This document shows, one piece after another, positions 1-10,373 of a stretch of 64,000 nucleotides of DNA. How positions within the stretch are numbered: the stretch's first letter is position 1; every line of letters begins with the position of its first letter. This DNA comes from Megalopta genalis (Eukaryota > Arthropoda > Insecta > Hymenoptera > Halictidae). Location: positions 31,813,131-31,877,130 of the forward strand of contig NC_135016.1 of the NCBI RefSeq assembly GCF_051020955.1. The letters run 5' to 3'. The position numbers and the translations under genes are program-made. The notes under the pieces are model-generated. The model was not told the origin of the DNA. It did not search any database and worked only from the letters and a program-made list of their open reading frames with translations.

Positions 1-70
1 CGCGGGGGCATGCATAATGTACGATGTAGGTGAACAGATGCAACCGGTGGGTAATTTCTCGCACCAATAA

Positions 71-508
71 GTGCACACAGCGGCGTGCAACTATGTGGAA
101 ATAATGCAATGCACATATTATAATCCACCGTATTCAACTTTGGTTTCTCGTACCGAGTTTCCGCGCGATCGAACGAGCATATTTGTCAGCGATTATGAAA
201 CCGTACAATCCAAAAGCTTTCGGTTTTCCGGTTATCACGGTGTTCACAGCGGGACCCATTCGGAAATCATCGACGACCGCTTCGCCGAGTTTGTTTTCCT
301 CGACACGAGTTTCATCGGCAGGTACGCATTTACCGACACTATGAAATCATCGATGAATATTATCATTGACGCTGATTCTCTGTTTGAGAGAATGATTGAT
401 GTTATGTCGAGGAAATCCCAAGGCGACGAAAACATTGCCGTCGATGAAAACAGTCGACGAAACTCGGTGTTGATACGAGTGCGATGGCAATTATGTATTC
501 GTCGATGA
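71..508 (+). other. Unrecognised open frame over degenerate repeat units
   Basis: An open frame of 145 codons with no recognisable domain, signal peptide or membrane segment. It is built largely from degenerate copies of a GAAATCATCGACGA-containing unit. Similar units on the other strand (402-617) give a related peptide motif of the form EI-D-RF--VFL-TS. The opening on both strands is therefore more likely a property of the repeat, which lacks stop codons, than evidence of a gene. I assign no function. Confidence 0.2.
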
Positions 509-605
509 TTTCACGGTACGTGCTGTCGACGAAACTCGACGTCGATGAACTCGTGCCGAGGAAAACACGGTCGGTGAAACGATTGTCGTTGATTTCGAAG
601 TATCC
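255..605. repeat. Inverted block of ~80-bp GAAATCATCGACGA units
   Basis: Two units start on the plus strand near 263 and 343 (80 bp apart). Two more read on the minus strand from about 598 and 514 (84 bp apart). Each carries GAAATC(A/T)(A/T)CGACRA, then TTTTCCTCG(A/G)CACGAGTT and a GTTTC(A/G)TCG motif. The blocks face each other, forming a diverged inverted duplication with a centre near 430. Confidence 0.6.
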
Positions 606-624
606 CGTTTTCCGCATTTGCGGA

Positions 625-680
625 AAATAAATTTAAATAAATTTAAATAAATTTAAACCGATTTAAATTTAAATATTTAA
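625..680. repeat. AAATAAATTT 10-bp tandem repeat and AT-rich tail
   Basis: About three perfect copies of AAATAAATTT are followed by degenerate ATTTAAATTTAAA sequence. This is a simple low-complexity tract marking the end of the GC-rich block at 1-620. Confidence 0.8.
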
Positions 681-841
681 AGTTTCTTGTCAACATTTAT
701 ATATTGCAATGCTCCCTTCTCCGGTTCAACTGACCGCACCTGTTCTTCATTGAAAGGTTCAACAATTTGTCTCATGTTCTCAACATACGTTGTACAAAAA
801 GCATTATGCAGAATATATTAAGAACATTCATTTCCATTAAG

Positions 842-911
842 ATACGCATTTGCATAAACATCCGCTGTCTAGTGACTTCATTAAACCGAAGAACTTCGTG
901 CAAAATCAATT
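842..911 (+). repeat. Left arm of outer inverted repeat
   Basis: This arm contains TGCATAAACATCCGCTGTCT, then AGTGACTTCATTAAAC and GAAGAACTT. It matches the reverse complement of 2354-2424 with few differences. The two arms bracket the three-element chain at 928-2252 and the adjoining AT microsatellite, so they are probably the arms of an older hairpin element. Confidence 0.75.
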
Positions 912-927
912 ATAATATGTAAATATA

Positions 928-1497
928 CAGTTGCGGACAAAATTGAGTGGACAGGCAGTGGAAATGGTTATAAATAAAATTTATATTTAGAAAACTTAAT
1001 AACTTCTAAGTAACTCTAAAGTTATTTAGAAAACTTAATAACTTCTAAATAACTCTAAAGTTATTTAGAAAACTTATGGAGTGAATTGGACTCAAAGGTA
1101 CCATTGGACAAACGGAATAACGAGATCAACTGTTTTCAAAGTTCACAGACAGCATTTGAAGCAATTAGCAAGGATTATGTTGAAAACCTAATAAACAGTT
1201 TTCCACGACGTTTAGAAGCGGTAATTAAAGCAAACGGAGGGCATACTAAATATTAATCTTGCGCTTTGTTAGATATCCACTCATTTTTGTCCTTGAGAAA
1301 TTTGCTAACTTTGCCGTTAAGTACAATTTCTGTGTACAAAAGTATAAACATTAACTTGAGTTTTGCACAAAATGTTCTATCTACCATAAGGATATGTAAT
1401 ATACAAAACTTGTGTGTATAGTAATAATACTAGTTCGACTAAAAATTTTATTTATAACCATTTCCACTGTCTGTCCACTCAATTTTGTCCGCAACTG
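928..1497. mobile_element. Tc1-like non-autonomous DNA transposon
   Basis: Long terminal inverted repeats begin CAGTTGCGGACAAAATTGAG at the left and end in the complementary sequence at the right. The match extends over about 55 bp, to ATGGTTATAAATAAAATTT. TATA flanks both sides, consistent with a TA target. Only about 570 bp remain, holding the last ~60 codons of a Tc1-type transposase, so the element is an internal-deletion derivative that cannot move itself. A ~38-bp AATAACTTCTAARTAACTC unit is duplicated just inside the left end (about 997-1070). Confidence 0.85.
1077..1256 (+). pseudogene. Tc1-like transposase, C-terminal fragment
   Basis: The frame ending at the TAA at 1254-1256 reads WSELDSKVPLDKR near its start and ends YVENLINSFPRRLEAVIKA followed by NGGHTKY. 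This is the usual C-terminus of Tc1-family transposases (typically a Pro-Arg-Arg ... GGHTKY ending). Roughly 59 residues remain out of about 340. The DNA-binding domain and all three catalytic acidic residues are missing because of the internal deletion. It lies between the inverted repeats of the 928-1497 element, in the plus direction. Confidence 0.8.
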
Positions 1498-1503
1498 TAT
1501 ATA

Positions 1504-1811
1504 CAGGGTGTCCCAAAAATGTCTTGCAATCCGAAATTGGCGGGTTCTTCAGGTCATTTGAAGCAACTTTTTCCTTTACAAAAATTTTCTCCGAGGCACC
1601 ATTAACGAGTTATTAACGAAAAACGCTGACCAATGAGAGGCGAGCTCAGCTGGCGCGAGGCGATCGAGCCAATGAGCGGAACTGGACTTCGACCGCTCAT
1701 TGGCACGGCTTCCTCGCGTCAGCAGAGCTCGCTTCTTATTGGTTGGCGTTGCTTCAAATGATCCGAGGAACCCGCCATTTCCGGATTGCGAGACATTTTT
1801 GGGACACCCTG
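1504..1811. mobile_element. Foldback MITE, CAGGGTGTCCC family, copy 1
   Basis: It begins CAGGGTGTCCCAAAAATGTC and ends with the inverted counterpart, flanked by TATATA on both sides. The inverted repeat extends inward through the CATTTGAAGCAACTTTTTCC and GAGTTATTAACGAAAAAC regions to a GAGGCGAGCTC core, so almost the whole 308 bp can fold into one hairpin. No coding capacity. Relatives lie at 13181, 38250, 40022 and 53043. Confidence 0.85.
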
Positions 1812-1817
1812 TATATA

Positions 1818-2252
1818 CAGGATGGGGCATTTTAAACAGGTCACTTGAATAACTCTCGCTTGTTTTTGATGATAAAGTGATTGAATGTTTGTTTATCCTT
1901 TGTGACCCGTGTCACGTAATACACACACGTGATACACAAGTATTCGAAAAGTACTCCGAGACAATTTAGTTTCTCTTGCAGTGGACTTTGGGTGACCTTG
2001 AATGACCTTCATAATAGTTCATTGTATTCGCCTCGAAACACTCTATCAGAATGTAAGTAAAAAAACTTACTGTTCCATTTAAAAAAACAGAATTAACCTT
2101 CATATCTCCTTGACGCCTCCACCTACAGAAAAATTGGTAATACCAGATCATATGAGCCCCCCGATACCAAGTAAGTTTGGTCTAATGCATTTTCTCCTAT
2201 CTTCAAAAACAAGCGAGTTATTCAGGTGACCTGTTTAAAATGCCCCACCCTG
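1818..2252. mobile_element. TIR MITE, CAGGRTGGGGCATTTT family
   Basis: The left end CAGGATGGGGCATTTTAAAC pairs with an inverted copy at 2207-2252. The repeats are about 45 bp and include AACAGGTCAC-TGAATAACTC and CGCTTGTTTTTGA. TATA flanks it on both sides. The interior (about 345 bp) has no recognisable coding sequence. A single end resembling this family occurs near 21978. Confidence 0.85.
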
Positions 2253-2266
2253 TATAAATAATAAAT

Positions 2267-2268
<2 letters not shown>

Positions 2269-2328
<60 letters not shown>
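2269..2328. repeat. (AT)n microsatellite
   Basis: About 30 uninterrupted AT dinucleotides at the right edge of the transposon chain. Confidence 0.97.
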
Positions 2329-2332
<4 letters not shown>

Positions 2333-2353
2333 TGCATGCAACTGTTTCATGAA

Positions 2354-2424
2354 ATTTTGATTTTGCAAGTTCTTCAGTTTAATGAAGTCACTAGACAGCG
2401 GATGTTTATGCAAGTGCATATTTT
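2354..2424 (-). repeat. Right arm of outer inverted repeat
   Basis: The reverse complement of 842-911, including the AGACAGCGGATGTTTATGCA segment. See the left arm. Confidence 0.75.
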
Positions 2425-2429
2425 AATAG

Positions 2430-3450
2430 AAAAAGGATGAATACATGTTTTGTGTATATATATATTATCGATTGTCATAAATCAGGGATGGAATTGCACC
2501 GAAGCTTCCACCGCGTTGCTTCGTTTCATTTTCGTAATCGAATCGATGAGGCAACATCGTCCTAAAACTTAAAAATCCCCGGTGCAACAACTTCAGAGGA
2601 ACGTACCGGTGTTAAACCGTAATTATGAGTGAGGAGAGCGAGCGGATCGATTAGAGGAGCAATTAATTCGCCCGGAGCCGGCGAAACAATCGTTTAAATA
2701 ACGTCGAACAGTTCGCCGGGCCGCTTTCGTTTATCGCGGCCCGATCTCCGAACGTCCGTGGGCAGCGCACCTGTAAATTCTCTAACAACGCGAACGGATC
2801 CACTTCTTCGTACCTAATACACATTTCCCAGCGTGGCGTAGAGCGCGATGCACGCGATGCAATTACGGTTTAACGCACGGGCGATCGCACGCATACTTAT
2901 GCGCCGGATTAAACCACGACTGCATTCTGCGGATCGGAATGCCTACTTTGAGAACATGTAACTGCGCCGATTAGAGGCCGCGAAACGGACTGCTCTTGTC
3001 ACACGGGGACGTTTACATTGAAACGCGCGAAACTCGGGGAGACGGTCTCTGTATCTCGTTACACACCGGCGTCGTTTCCACTCGCGTTTTTTATCCTTTC
3101 GCTTTTACACCGCGCGATCATTCGACACCTCGCATTCCAGCTTCTTTCCACGGTGCCACGGCCGCTCACGTGTGTCTCTCTGTCTCTATACAAGCGGGAC
3201 GAACGGGGCCCCCTGAAAAATCGTAATGGCCGCTATCCAGCGCATCTTCCGTACGATAAGATATCATTCAAATGGCGTCGACGTATGGGAACGTTCGCGT
3301 TTCTGCGGACCGTTTATCCGGTTTCTTTTTAGCCGCGGCTATCGAGCCGTTTCGTCGATAAAGGACACGCGAAAGGTGACGCGGTGTCTCAGGAAGATCT
3401 GTTGCAATATTTTCGTTATATTTTTTATGATTAGATCGCGGATTTTATTT
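2430..3450. other. Unique sequence without recognised gene
   Basis: A mixed AT- and CpG-rich stretch. Overlapping plus-strand open frames at 2996-3498 (76, 104 and 90 codons) share no recognisable domain, and their overlap in different frames suggests simple stop depletion in GC-rich sequence. No RNA gene or repeat was seen. Confidence 0.5.
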
Positions 3451-3455
3451 GTATA

Positions 3456-3690
3456 CAGTCGGTGCAAAAAGTTCCGTGTACCTTCTAAAACGGAATAACT
3501 TTTCTATAATCAGGTCAAGGGATCTAAATTTTCTCTGGGACGTTGGATGAATTGGTTTACCGGGCAATTGCTAGAACATTGTTTCTGAAAACTGCAATTG
3601 GTTGGCGCGACGAACAAATTTAAAAACGACGTTTTTCTCGATTTCTTTATTTGAACCTAACAGGTGTAGGAATACTTTTTACACCGACTA
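3456..3690. mobile_element. Tc1/mariner-type MITE, CAGTCGGTGCAAAAAG ends
   Basis: The left end CAGTCGGTGCAAAAAGTTCC matches an inverted right end (TAGTCGGTGTAAAAAGTATTCC on the minus strand, with a few mismatches). TA/TATA flanks both sides. It is about 235 bp with no coding sequence. The GTGCAAAAAGT-C-GT--ACC end is typical of Tc1-family termini. Confidence 0.75.
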
Positions 3691-4079
3691 TATATCGACA
3701 GTTAGTGGGTGAGATACTAATCCTTTCATACTAAGATATATATACTATACAAGATATACATACATATCGTAAAAGATCTTTTCTTTCATTAAGATCGAAG
3801 ATCTTAGAAAAGTGAAGCAGGGTCCAGATTGGACACATAAGAATGAGATTATGGCAATAGATGCCAGATGTGTAGTAAACCTTCTTAACGTAAGATAAAG
3901 ATTTGTATTGTGTCAACGAAAATATTAATTTTGTTCTTCGATCATTTTTAACTTCTAATTTTTACTTTATTTTTGTATTTTTTATTCCTTTTATTCTTTT
4001 TAGTTCTATTATTTTTTTATTCGCCGTGTGCGTAGATAAAACAATATTCCAATATAAAAGGTGTGCTGTATGTTTCTAT

Positions 4080-4081
4080 AA

Positions 4082-4112
<31 letters not shown>

Positions 4113-4220
4113 TAATAATATATAATAATAAAATAATAATATAATAATATATAATAATAAAATAATAATATAAATATAATAATAATAATAATAAAATAAT
4201 ATATATAATAATATATATTT
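4080..4220. repeat. (AAT)n/(TA)n low-complexity tract
   Basis: Interrupted AATAAT and ATATAATAATAT repeats over 140 bp. Open frames reading Ile/Leu/Tyr runs through it are artefacts of the repeat. Confidence 0.95.
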
Positions 4221-4229
4221 CTAAGTTAT

Positions 4230-5220
4230 GCAATTCTGAAAACAGAAATTACGATTTGATTACGATACGCATTTTTATTTATAGATGTAATTGCTTCAAA
4301 TGATTTATATGCCCTTCCATGGAAATTCTCCATTTCTCTTCTTTCAATCGAATCGTGGAACGTTATTGCCAGCATAAACGCCTTTGCGGCCGACTTTACA
4401 TTCGCCACGCTCGTTTGAAAGTGATAGTCACACGAATCGAAATCGAAAGATAATGCCCACCTTTGCAGCAGTTTCACTGTTTATGTTTTGTTTATTCAAA
4501 CCGTTTAGCGTTCTCGAAAATGGCAACGCAAATCGCAGTATCGTAAACGGTGAGAGAAAAAAAGATACTGCTCGCGGTTTTTTGATCTTCGGAATACCAA
4601 TTTGTATCGAGAAGAGAGTGAGCCACATTACCGTCGAATAGTTTAATTAAGAGACCAAGGACAACTTGATTGAATTTTATTTATTTCGAGCGAAAGGAGA
4701 AACTTACCGGAAAAAGTGGACATTGGAGGATCGCGTTCGTTATGCGGCCGCTTTAATTGTTTCTGTTTCAGTTATTAAAAGTGTTCGAAAGTATTCCGAG
4801 CAGTCGATCGTATGTGTCGTAAAACGAGAACTAAAAATGCTGCCATTAAGTTAATCGCGTTCCTTTTATCTTTACTAGGAAGCTAGAGAGTATGAGAACA
4901 GCAGAAAATTTGCAGAAACTATCGTAAGCATAAATTATGCACAGTTTCACGATCCATATTTGTAACAAGATATTCCTAGACTCGAATTTTTCGAATCACG
5001 TCCAACCGCGGAACATTGTCCTTAGAACTGCGAGACGTTCGATGCACTTCGATCGTTGCAAACGTTCATAGTTCGAAGAAAAGTGGACGAACGAGATACG
5101 TCACAGTTTTCTCTGGAAGCATTAATTCGTAACGGCGGCAGAAAATTGCACCGGAGCGTCGAACCGAATCGAGCGTTATTTATTCGAATCCGAATAGAAG
5201 GTTTCGAAGCGAGAATAAAC
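4230..5220. other. Unique sequence without recognised gene
   Basis: Moderately AT-rich. The short frames (for example 4384-4641 plus and 4226-4477 minus) overlap on opposite strands and show no known motif. No repeat family was seen. Confidence 0.45.
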
Positions 5221-5473
5221 ATGTCCGTCGGTGACCATATTATTTTGTTAATGTTGCCCCTTTCGTTGGTTACTGCAACAACAAATGGACGAATACATGC
5301 ATTCCGGCATCGGATCGAAACGTGGCACGCACAAAGAAGAGTGCAACGATGTGTGGGTCGACACGCGAAGTAGGTGAATGGTTCCGCCGTGGTACACGGC
5401 GATTGAGCAATGCATTAACGAGGGTCAGGTGTGTCGGCAGAATTATTACTGCACGGATTGCGGTTGACTGGGT
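5221..5473 (+). other. Possible broken small Cys-containing secreted protein
   Basis: From the ATG at 5221 a frame begins with a hydrophobic stretch resembling a signal peptide (MSVGDHIILLMLPLSLVTA). A different frame from the ATG at 5285 reads through one in-frame TGA at 5375-5377 to a stop at about 5471. Its second part has four Cys within 20 residues (C-x6-C-x5-C-x2-C). A signal-like start in one frame and a Cys cluster in another could be a frameshifted relic of a small secreted protein, or chance. I recognise no family, and confidence is low. Confidence 0.15.
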
Positions 5474-5579
5474 ACCACTGATCTATTGTGTCTCACCGTA
5501 CGAGACCATAGATTCTGCCCACTTGATTAGATTCGATCACTCGGCATTGCGACAGGTACTGTGCTAAATTAGGATCGCG

Positions 5580-5900
5580 AATGCGTAATTACGGCGAGTC
5601 AATGAACCGCGAGGAACTTAAATAGAATTGAAAACTCAGCATCACGCTTGCACCGGGCAACGAACACCTCCGGCGCGCGTTGCTCCTCTTACTCGGGATC
5701 GCAAGCTTCTTTCACCTGAAATCGGCACGAACATTTTTATAACGATTACTACATTCTAATTATACGATGAACGATTGGCAAGGATTGTTTCGTAACGATT
5801 CTAATAATAAATAATACCACGGACTACGCGCGTGCAAATGTTATGCGTTTCGTCCTGATGAGTGTGGTAGAACAGCAAGTGGTCCTCTGTGGTCTGTAAT
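5580..5900. other. Unique sequence without recognised gene
   Basis: A plain mixed-composition stretch with no open frame, inverted repeat or known element seen. Confidence 0.4.
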
Positions 5901-6145
5901 TAATCGGTTAACTGTTGCAATCTCTGAAAAGTGTGTAAGTTTATGTAATTATACTATACGAGCTTGATTTTCTTCATATTTCGTTCGATTACAACACTTT
6001 TATAAAATATATAGTTTAATGAAGAAAAGAAGCGTATATCCTTCCTAATCGGTTAGCTGTTTTCGACGAGTATACGAAATTGTCAACATTTCGTGTTAAG
6101 AGGACTATACTCGTGAGGAAACGGTTAACTGGTTATAATTAACCA
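5899..6145. mobile_element. Possible TTAA element, GGTTAACTG ends
   Basis: TTAATCGGTTAACTGTTGC near 5899 and GGTTAACTGGTTATAATTAA near 6122-6141 form loosely matching inverted ends. Between them lie GACGAGTATACG and GGACTATACTCGTG, which resemble the GACGACTATATCCGTC motif of the 9258-9904 element. It is probably an old relative of that family, with uncertain borders. Confidence 0.35.
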
Positions 6146-6194
6146 GTAAATGTATAATAGTAAATATAATATTATATATAGTAAATAGTATAAT

Positions 6195-6196
6195 TA

Positions 6197-6251
<55 letters not shown>

Positions 6252-6253
6252 TA

Positions 6254-6303
<50 letters not shown>

Positions 6304-6330
6304 ATATATAATATATAATATATAATATAA
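6195..6330. repeat. (TA)n and (ATATA)n microsatellite
   Basis: Two long AT dinucleotide runs separated by AAATAAATATAAAT, then ATAATATATAAT repeats. Confidence 0.95.
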
Positions 6331-9257
6331 CCAGTAAATATAATAGTAAAGATCTATATTATCGGAGTCTATCAGGATGATCTATGAAATACAATACAAC
6401 TATAACTGAATCCTTATGCGAGTTTTCCATTAATCAGTGTTCTTTTGGTTAGAACTTGCGAAATGGAAGAAGGTTGAAAAACTTTCGCTTTCGTTTAATT
6501 TTTTATCGACTTTATGGAATATTCGAAGTTGTAGAACCGACGATCAAAGTACTAGCCGCATAACACACACAAACGTTTTCATCTGCATGTATCGTTTCAA
6601 AAATGTGCATCAATCTTTCAACTCGTTCTTACTTGATTGTCAAAAGAAAAACCACGTCATTCGATTCCCTCGAAGTGGAAGCTCTTGTTGTAAGCTCCTG
6701 CGCTCGTTCTTTGTTCATCTTTTCAATGCTGACTTTGAAATCGAAAAGTATAGTAAAACAAATATCCACCGTTTATATTATAATTATAATTGCAGTTACA
6801 TTATCCCATAAATATCGAAAGGGTTAACAAGACCACCGATTACAACGTCCCAGAGAGAAAAAGAAAAAGATAATTAAAATTCTTAGTTTACAATCAAAAT
6901 ATACCCAATTGCAGCGAATCGTTTAATCGATAATGGTCGCGAACGGTTCTGAATTCAAACGTATTACATGAAACCGTACAGATTTCAATTCCGCGAGAAG
7001 CTTCCGCAATTATGAAACGGAAGCAAAAAGTGCCGATTTAGAATGAAAATTCCGAGGAACGTACGACGACGAGGAAATTAATTGCACGAAGGGAACGGAG
7101 GAAGGAGAAAATCGATTGTACGTTTCCAAGGAACGGTCGGACTCGTGCGAAATCATTTCTGACAAAATCCGCGCGCGTCTTTGTCAGAAGGAATGCGACT
7201 GAAACCCGTGCATTCCTCGCATCGCGCCAGGATTAATACAACCAGATGCAACTTTTATTACGCGCCTCGCCGGGCTCTTCGTTTCTGTGTTACGCAATAG
7301 TTGCACGTCCGAGGAGCCGAGCAGCCGATGGTGCAACCAGTTATTAATATTGCTGAATCGCGCTCGCGCTGGGGATGCAGAAGTTCCCTCGTACTTTAGG
7401 GGGTTAATACAACTGTATCGTTTATCAACGACAACTGCAAATACGCCGAATGAAATACAGTCGGAGTAATAGCGCCCATAAAAAGCACCGACACCCCGAG
7501 GGCTCGATCGATAACGCCCACATATACACTGGCAAGCCGAGCCCTTGCGAGAGTTAACGTAACTCTTCTAAATGAAACTCGGCCGTGCACGGTCGAATAC
7601 TTATCGCCGGTGTAATTAAATATCGTGTCTCTCGATTTTCGACAGCGGGAACGCTTCCGATGGAAATACGTTTTCTATCGCGTCCCGAGGGCCGCTCGGG
7701 AATTCCATAGCAATTTCTATCGATGAATATTCTACCAGTTTGTTGCTCGAAAGATTTTCTTCTGCGTCGTTGGATCAATTTAATCGTCAGCGGTTTTGTA
7801 TCTCGTGCAATGAATTCGAACGAAACTGTAAATAAAATCGGATTTCATCGATTTTCCTTGCATTTATTCATCGATTTACGATCAATTAAATTTAGCAACG
7901 GTGGACCGTGACACTCGTATTTGACGCTCGTAAATTAGGCGAGATCTTGAAACTGGATCGTTATAATATTTTTCTTCTGCTTCTTCTTCTTCTTTTTCTG
8001 TGATTCATCGAACGTCGCGTCGACTACGGAGGTACTCGGCGATGGAGATGCGTCGCTCGATTCGAACAAAAATTTGTTCTATCCCGTATTTTTCGTTGTT
8101 TGGGTGGTCAGCTAAGTCTGTATTAATTGCCGGAGTCGTGATAGTTCAAGAGGGTTAATATTTTCATGCGTTCGAACAAGGCCGAAAGAGTACACGGTAT
8201 CGTGTGCGCATCTTCGCTTTTCAATTTTTATTCCATCGAATAAATTGCTTTAATTCCCCGGAATGTTTCAGATTGCCGGGTTGGCAGTCGAGTGTGAATT
8301 ATGGAACAAGAGAAGGCCTGAAAACGAAGATCGAAATTACCGCCGCGAAACGTTCCTTCCTCAAAGACCTCGGAGATATTAACATTAAAGCGGTAACAAA
8401 TGGTACTCGCGGCCAACGTGTCCGCGCACCGCACACCGTCTCTACTTATTTCAAGCACAATATACACGCCCATAAAGAGTCCGAAGTCGTTTATCCCCTA
8501 TTTGGTCGCACGAGTAGCGGCCATGAAATTAAGAAATTATGGTTTCACGTTTTCCTTCGGAGCAACGCGCGGGGCCCCGTCACGAAAGAAGTGTTAATCC
8601 GTTTTTAATACCCACAGCAACAATGATGTGTCCGTTGCGTTTACCGGTCTAATTACGAACAAATACTCGAGTATTCCGCCGCGAGGATGATTAACGAGCC
8701 CGCGCTCGAGTATTATTTAAACTGGCCGATGCGATGGGATGCGAGATGCAGCGCGATGCGCCGAGCGGCAAGAAGCGGTGCACAATGAGGCGGTAAGCAA
8801 ACAGCGGCCGAGATGCGGGGTCATCGAGTCACCGCATAATGATGGCAACAAGGTCATCCATCGGCGTCATCCCACGTTACAACATTTCCGGTGCGCGGGG
8901 AACGGAGCTGTTCCTCGATATTAACAAGGGAATTGATTTTCTTCCAACGGAAAAGGTCGATTTTGTGTTTGCGGCTATTTTGTGACTTGACTCATTGGGA
9001 ACGTTTCTGCAAAGTTCTAACGCATTTCGTACACGGAGAACCGTATCTCTATTACATAGAATAGTACGTACTTCATGAAACAATGACTTTTCACGAGAAG
9101 ATTCAGTCTTGTCATTCTTATGAACCGCGACACGAGTCGACCATTTTTAGTCCTCGGTGGGTCACCCGTATATGGACGATAAATAAATAAATTAACAAAT
9201 CATAAATTATAATATAAATTAATAAATAAATTTCACACTAGTCGACTACATCTTCTT
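6331..9257. other. Unique stretch, no recognised gene
   Basis: About 2.9 kb without a recognisable transposon. There are open frames of 60-134 codons on both strands (6437-6811, 7554-7778 minus, 8204-8608 and others), but none shows a domain or a convincing exon pattern. The part from 7000 to 8900 is CpG-rich. A short GATGCGA-type repetition (GATGCGATGGGATGCGAGATG) occurs at 8729-8760. Regulatory content is possible but cannot be shown from sequence alone. Confidence 0.4.
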
Positions 9258-9433
9258 TTAACCAGTTAAGTGTGTTTGAGACGACTATATCCGTCATGGA
9301 GATGTGGCAGAATTTTGTGTCATGACGATTATATCCGTCGTTCGTAAAATTTTGTTACAATTTGATATTTAAATTGTAATTCTGGCGAGAACTAAATTAT
9401 ATTCGTAAATTATATTATATATTATATATATTA

Positions 9434-9484
<51 letters not shown>

Positions 9485-9904
9485 ATTATATATATTATCT
9501 ATATATATTCGTAAATTGTTTAAAATGTTCAGAGGTCAAGACGAAATGAAACAAACAAATGAAAATTATAAATAAATTGAGTTGGATTCATAACTTTCTG
9601 AGAGCTAATTCGTAAGCTGTGCGGTAACGCTGGATCTTTGATTATCCCGATTTTCATCTCGATGTATCAAAACCAAACAAAAAAGAACAAAGTATATTAG
9701 ATTCTCCATCTGCGGTGATTCCTGGAAAGAGCTCATGTGCGCGCTGTCTCGCTTCTTTTTCTTTTTACTGGTCTTACTTTCGTGTAAACAAAGTTAACGG
9801 CGCCACTTGCTCTGTGTTTGACGACTATACCCGTCATCGCTTGATTATCGCGCCCACACGCTGGTGGACGCTTTGCAAAGAGATCGCCACAGTTAACTGG
9901 TTAA
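9258..9904. mobile_element. TTAA-flanked element, CCAGTTAASTGTG ends
   Basis: It begins TTAACCAGTTAAGTGTGTTTG and ends with the inverse of TTAACCAGTTAACTGTGGCG, so TTAA flanks both sides as in piggyBac-type insertions. Three direct copies of GACGAYTATAYCCGTC lie inside (about 9280, 9325 and 9819), two near the left end and one near the right. An (AT)n run fills 9430-9480. No transposase was seen. Confidence 0.7.
9410..9510. repeat. (AT)n microsatellite inside the TTAA element
   Basis: A nearly pure AT dinucleotide tract with TATTATTATA interruptions. Confidence 0.95.
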
Positions 9905-9936
9905 TTTCATTAGGATTCGCAAAACGTAAAAACGTT

Positions 9937-10345
9937 GTGCTGTAACATCGTGTCAGACTCGTTATGAAGATTTCGAACATGAACATTATCAGTTCCTTTT
10001 AAACCAAAATAAAATTCCACTTTTAATATTAATATACTATAATATAATAATATAATAATATAATATTATTATGATATTATATATTATATATAACTATATT
10101 AGTATATTAGTATATTACTATATTCTTATGATATAATAATATAGTACTATATTATATGTGATTCCTTTTCTTCCTTTCTTTTTGGCGAAACATAATAATA
10201 TAATAATATGATAATTTGTATATAATGAATCCTCTGTTTCCCGTTGCGATGATTATTATATTATAATAATATAATCATTTAATAATATAATAGTATAATA
10301 ATATGATAATAATGGGTCCTCTGTTTCTCGTTGCGATGTTTCGCC
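9937..10345 (+). repeat. AT-rich dispersed repeat, copy A
   Basis: The left part (GCTGTAACATCGTGTCAGAC, then TCGTTATGAAGATTTCGAACATG and AACCAAAATAAAATTCCA) recurs in inverse orientation at 20820-20925. The distal part (ATGAATCCTCTGTTTC-CGTTGCGATGTTTCGCC) recurs at 20569-20610. Between them lie AATATAATAATATAAT tracts. It is probably an old transposon shared by the two loci 10.6 kb apart. Confidence 0.75.
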
Positions 10346-10371
10346 AAAAAGAAAGGAAGAAAAGGAATCAC
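10158..10371. mobile_element. Element with 36-bp inverted ends GTGATTCCTTTTCTTCC
   Basis: GTGATTCCTTTTCTTCCTTT continues to TTTGGCGAAACAT at the left and is perfectly or nearly perfectly inverted at 10336-10371. The interior holds two direct copies of TCCTCTGTTTC-CGTTGCGATG and AT-rich filler. It has no coding content and lies in the right half of the 9937-10345 repeat. Confidence 0.65.
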
Positions 10372-10373
10372 AG

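Noticed and set aside
4009..4233. Ile/Leu/Tyr-rich minus frame that looks like a membrane segment
   Set aside because: It is a direct translation of an (AAT)n/(TA)n tract.
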